DNA of 64,000 nucleotides, from assembly GCA_037043455.1 (NCBI GenBank), contig JAWPHD010011252.1, positions 21,624 to 85,623 on the forward strand, in the 5' to 3' direction. Position 1 is the first letter of the stretch. The number at the start of each line of letters is the position of its first letter. This DNA is from Cyrtodaria siliqua. Taxonomy: Eukaryota; Mollusca; Bivalvia; Adapedonta; Hiatellidae. Under the pieces are notes generated by a model, which was not told the origin of the DNA, did not search any database, and worked only from the letters and a program-made list of their open reading frames with translations. Both the position numbers and the translations under genes were made by a program. This document shows positions 45,401-51,400 of the stretch, piece after piece.

Positions 45401-48400
45401 CCCTGCCTTATACGTGACGCCACTATACAGCACACTGAGAGCGGAGTGTGGTCCGTATTTAATGGTTAGAACCGTGCTGTCTTCTATGCCTGCAATTATT
45501 AAAATCAAGATACATCACTGGAAATATGGTAATTACAAAAAGAAGATACATCACTGGTAATATGGTAATTACAAAACAAGATACATCACTGGTAATATGG
45601 TAATTACAAAACAAGATACATCACTGGTAGTTACAAATCAAGATACATCACTGGTAATTACAAAACAAGATACATCACTGGTAATTACAAAACAAGATAA
45701 ATCAATGGCAATTAAACAAACACGAAAAACAGAGAATAGTAGCAGACTCGGTTTTATTGAGTCTGTTCATGAGAGATAATATAGGATGCAACACCGCTCA
45801 CGTCCATTGACACTGGCTTAACCTGTATTCTACTTTAAAGCCACATATATTGGGCCTGCTGATCCCAAAGGACCAGTAATTAATAATACTACTCTCCTTC
45901 AACATTATAGCTCTAACAAACACAACTTTTCATACTATATACATGACGTCTTTTAAGAATTAGATAATGACATCGTGTAACCTCTATAGATGTTGGTAGT
46001 CTAAAATCAGTTTAAATACTGCAGCTATATAGTGTACATATATGTGTGTGCCAACTTTCATGTGTGTATTATCTTTAAGAAACACGTAAACACGATGTTC
46101 GCGTCACCATCGTTCAGATAAAATATGTAATGTATGAACGCTCATACATGGTGACATTACCTGAATGTAACACCTGTGACGTATTATGAAGTTGATTATC
46201 AATGTCATCTGCCACATTACTAACGATGATACCATTGTGGAGTGTTAGCTACCTGGATGTATCACCTATGACGTAGTATGAAGTTGATTATCAATGTCAT
46301 CTGCCACATTAATAACGATAATACCATTGTAGCGTGTTAGCTACCTGCATGTAACACCTATGACGTATTATGAAGTTGATTATCTATGTCATCTATCACA
46401 TTAATAACGATGATACTATTTTGGTGTGTCATCCCACTGAATGTACCGATTATTACATAGTGTGAGGCTGACATCAAGACTTATAGTCTTGTAGTTGAGA
46501 TGACAGTTTTATGATTTTAATTCACCTAAGATTCTAAAGGACAAATGTTATTTTATTTGTAAGTTCGATGTCCCTCCCTAGATGTCAAACATGGCTGATG
46601 TAGAATTTACACACTATAGTGACACATATATCAATGTCGCCTGTATGCTGGCGGTATATATCTCTCATAAAACAGTGACACGTATATCACTGTCGCCTGT
46701 ATGCTGGCAGTGTGTATCTCTCATAACACAATGGCACGTATATCAATGTCGCCTGTAAGCTGGCAATATGTATCTATCATAATACAGTGACACGTATATC
46801 AATGTAGCCTGGATGCTGGCAGTATGTATATCTCATAATACAGCGACACGTATATCAATGTAGCCTGTATGCTGGCAGTATGTATCATAATACAGTGACA
46901 CGTATATCAATGTCGCCTTATGCTGGCAGTATGAATCTCTTATAATACAGTGACACGTATATCAATGTCGCCTGTATGCTGGCATTGTGTAGCTCTCATA
47001 ATACAATGACAGGTATATCAATGTCGCTTGTAAGCTGGCAGTGTGTATCTCTCATAATACAGTGACACGTATATCAATATAGCCTGTATGCTGGCAGTAT
47101 GTATTTCTCACACTACAGTGACAAGTATATCAATGTCGCCTGTAAGTTGGCAGTATGTATCTCTCATAATACAGTGACACGTATATCAAAGTCGTCTGTA
47201 TGCTGGCAGTATGTATCTCTCATAATATAGTGACTGGCAGTATGTATCTCTCATAATACAGTGACACGTATATCAATGTCAGCTGTATGCTGGCAGTATG
47301 TATCTCTCATAATACAGTGACACGTATATCAATGTAGCCTGTATACTGGTAGTTTGTATCTCTCATAATACAGTGACACGTATATCAATGTAGCTAAATC
47401 CCACCCCGTACATTGTACCCAAAATAACAACATAACAATTACATATACATGTATTTAAATAATCTCATGAACAAATACAAATACCGTTGCTGATTTATAT
47501 ATCATACTAGTAAATCGGGTAATGGCTTACCAAAGACCATAAATTCGACGTGGGCAACATTATTCGGGTAATAGTTTACCGTGTAGTACTCATCGCCCAG
47601 TACATCCAGTGGGAACGCTAGGAACGCGTCGTTAGTGTAGCGTTCCGTGTTTACCCCGTAAACAACCACTTCGTCCGTGGCTGTAATAGTTAAGATGGGT
47701 AGTAAAGGTTTAAGTACTCTAAATCAGCCGGATATTCTGGTGCAGTCAAAAGTAGTTGTATATTAAAAAGTCCTATTTTATTTCTTTAAGTTGTTTCTAG
47801 TGCAATGTCCTGTCATTTCTTAACTGTAACTGTATTCTGGACATTAATATTGATATTTGGAAATGCAGCTCATCACGCATTCGATAGTTTTAGATATAAA
47901 TTGCACAAGTGAAAGTAGAACGGGTATGCAATTGCAAGGGGTCAAAACAATGTTGACCTTTGTGTTAGTATACAGTTAAAGAAATTGTTCTTCGAAGATA
48001 TTCAAGCCCCTACAATCCATCACCGCTCACCCAACCAACCACCACCCCCATACACAAACACACACCTTCACCCTACCTCTATTTCCCTGTTGCTGCATAA
48101 TAGCAGACATGTTTGGTGTCATGATAAATTAATGAATGAATGAATGAATGGTGTTTTACGGAACGTCGACACATAAATAGGTCATATTGTGCACAAAAAC
48201 CGATGAATCATGAAGTAATGAATTAGTAATTAAAAATAATGTAAACGTATAAAGATAAAACTATCTACAAATAAGGGATGATATGGTAGCAATATAAACT
48301 ATGTATATATGCAAATCAACAAATGCTCGCCAACGGACTTGTAAACAAGTTAATATATATAGGAAAATATTATATTGATTTATAAAGTCTGATTTCTTTA

Positions 48401-51400
48401 AAGAAATCTAAAACAATACTAAAATCTATAGTATCAAATAACTCTTTCAAAGTATTGACTGTGTAGTATCTTTGTCGCATAGGATCAAAGTCTACACATT
48501 CCAACAAGATATGTTTGACCGTTAATGGTGCAAAACAGGGTATACATTCTGGGAACTGCTCACCTTGTATAAATATGAATGAGTAGAGCGTGTATGCCAT
48601 ATCCTGACCCTGGCTAGGACAACTTCCTCTTGACGTATGGGTCTACTAGAAGGACGCCATTCTCCGAGTAACCGTTTAATGGAATGGAGTTTATTGTTCA
48701 CCGACAAGTCCCAAGCGGCTTGCCAAGAGTTACGAATAAATGTGTTGATACACCTTTTAAAATCAGTATAAGGTAATTTGGTATTAGATATATGTAAACC
48801 TAATGCTGCCTTAGCAGCACTATCAGCTCTATCATTACCACGTATTCCTACATGGCTTGGAAGCCAGCAGAAAATAATAACATTATCCAATATAAGAGAA
48901 TTGTACTTTTCTAAAAGTTGAAGCACAACTGGATTATCATGTTTCATATTACCCAGTGCTTGAAGAGATGAAAGGGAATCAATAAATATTACGAAATGGT
49001 CATCATCAGATTCCTGAATAAAACTTAAGGCAAGTTCAATTGCCATGATAAATTAAGTTTCTTAGTATTATAACAAGGATTGAGTGTTTAACATGGCATT
49101 AAGTAGCTTGTTTTACAATGGAAGGGACATGGAGAAATATTTAGGCTATATTATAATCTGTAAAAAGAAATCATGCATTTCTGAGAATTGCATAACCAAT
49201 TACTTATTCAGCTTTTAATTTGTTGGAATAAGTAACTCGGAGTTAGAAACATAGAAAACGTTTCATTTTTAAGAAAGGTTTTTTAATGTGATTTTCTCTC
49301 AAAAATGGATATTTTTATTTTTATGGATTATTTTATGAAAAATACCAAAATATGTGGTATCCATACTCAGTGAAGCAAAACAAAGCCACCAGAGGTTGAA
49401 CGGTTGTTGAGATGTTGCATTTTTTATTATTTCAGTATTTCTCGACAAAAACAACTCCATTTAGTCCATGTTAGTCCATGTTCAGGCATAGATAGTTATA
49501 TATTTTCTAAGACAAAGTCATTTCACATTACGAAACAAATCAAAATGCTATTGTTGTTGAATTGAATCGACCAGTTTAATTAAAATATAACATACACATC
49601 TTCCATTAAATGGCGGACTAATAGCTACGTTTTTGTCATGCAAATTTATATCGGCCGTTGGCAGTTGGCTACGGAGTTAGATTGTTTGCGACAAAAAGTA
49701 TGTGCACTTGCTTGCGAAAAGGAGCATCCATTGATCCATACCCGTGTATGAACAAAGATAAATTAACGTATCCAAAATTCTACACTTTCCAGAATGTTGA
49801 TCTTTGTTTTTGATTCAAAATCATTGAGTATTTGCATCGAGTCTTTCTATGCTTTTTTCTATTCATAGATACATGATCATCTAAGAGTTATGTTGTTTAT
49901 TTATGCTCGCTTGTCTGTTTGAGAACATAACCTGGTGGGGATTTCCTTAGTTATACTGTCCCTTGTTATTGGGTTGACAATAGGTTAAGAGTGAGGTTTG
50001 GTGCGGCCTTAGAAACTGTTTTAAACCACACGCGGCCATTTTGATCGTTCCAAGGCAGTCCGTTTGTCATTACGTTAGTGTTTGTGATGTCACATGCCTT
50101 ACATATTATTTACTTTGTTTCAATCAGTGCTTTTGGTTGACTGTGTTCTGTAAAAGCAACATTTCCTGTTCGACTTAGGCCAAAAAAAAAAAGTTGTTTG
50201 TTTCCGCTAACATTCCCAAAAAAAATAGGGTAGGTAGGTAGGCATAACTTTTTTTTGTTCGATACCTTTTTTTTTATTTAAGAGGCAAATTTTGTGCTAT
50301 AGGTATGTGAACTGACAGCATTGTACACAGTTTATCATTGACAAGGTATGTTTGTGCTACACATAGTATCAACCTACAGCATTGTACACAGTTTATCATT
50401 GACAAGGAAAACTGGCAGAGATTGACATTATAAATTTGCATATTACCCTGTAATATCTTTGAAACTGTGACCTTTTCCACTTTTGTTTTTGACAGTGTTG
50501 ACTGGGTTCATTTAGCAATTTGTAACGACAAGGTGGCAGGAGTTTTACACTTGTTAGAACTGACAAAAACACTCACAAACTGCTGGAGGGGCGAGTGGAT
50601 TTTTCGAGTCCTGACAGTTGTGACAGAATTTCAAGTGCCTGTTGTATTTTGATGGTAAAAAATGACAACATGAATTTAAATGCATGCTATCATTTTTTAC
50701 CATTAAAAATACTAGTGAAAACTTGATTTCACACAGTTTTAAAACCATCAAACATCATGGTGTTTCAGAGCAAAATTTTCTTGATAAATATTTACTTCTG
50801 TACTTTTTTATCTTACAATTAACAGCTATTATAAAGGATTTAAATTTATCGACAAAAAAGGAAATGTGACAAAACCTCGTAAGAATTTTCTCCATTGATG
50901 TTGGTGGAAACCAGGGTCTTCACAAGGTTGATGGCTTGAGGATGATATGAAAGAAATAGTTCGTAGAATGTCCAAGAGAGTGGACACACTGAATTTTTTT
51001 GTATAGGCTTGTTATTGTGAGGGCAGATGCCCAAATTCACGGCCAAAATACACGTTGGCCGATCCGTGGAGGCTGCCATATTGTATCGACTGCTGACGAT
51101 AAAAACGAGGACAACCAAATGAATACGTTTTTCGTACTCATTTATTTCGTTCCGTCTACGTTTCGCAAACATTTTCTTTCGTACCCAAAAATTTTCGTAC
51201 CAAAATCGGAAAAAAAAGTTTAGGGTCGGGGGGTAAAATTAGGGTCGGTCGGATTAGTGGAAACAAACAACTTTTTTTTTACGCCTTATCTACCTACTTC
51301 CATCTTGAATTTGAATTAAAAAAAGAACAGGGACTTTTATCTTGTGTCCCCAGCTTTTTCTGGTGATTTTTGAAGTGAAACGATGTTTTCTTACACGAAC

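Noticed and set aside
50846..51172. 108-residue open frame as a transposase
   Set aside because: No DDE or other catalytic pattern is visible; it lies in a probably non-autonomous inverted-repeat element.
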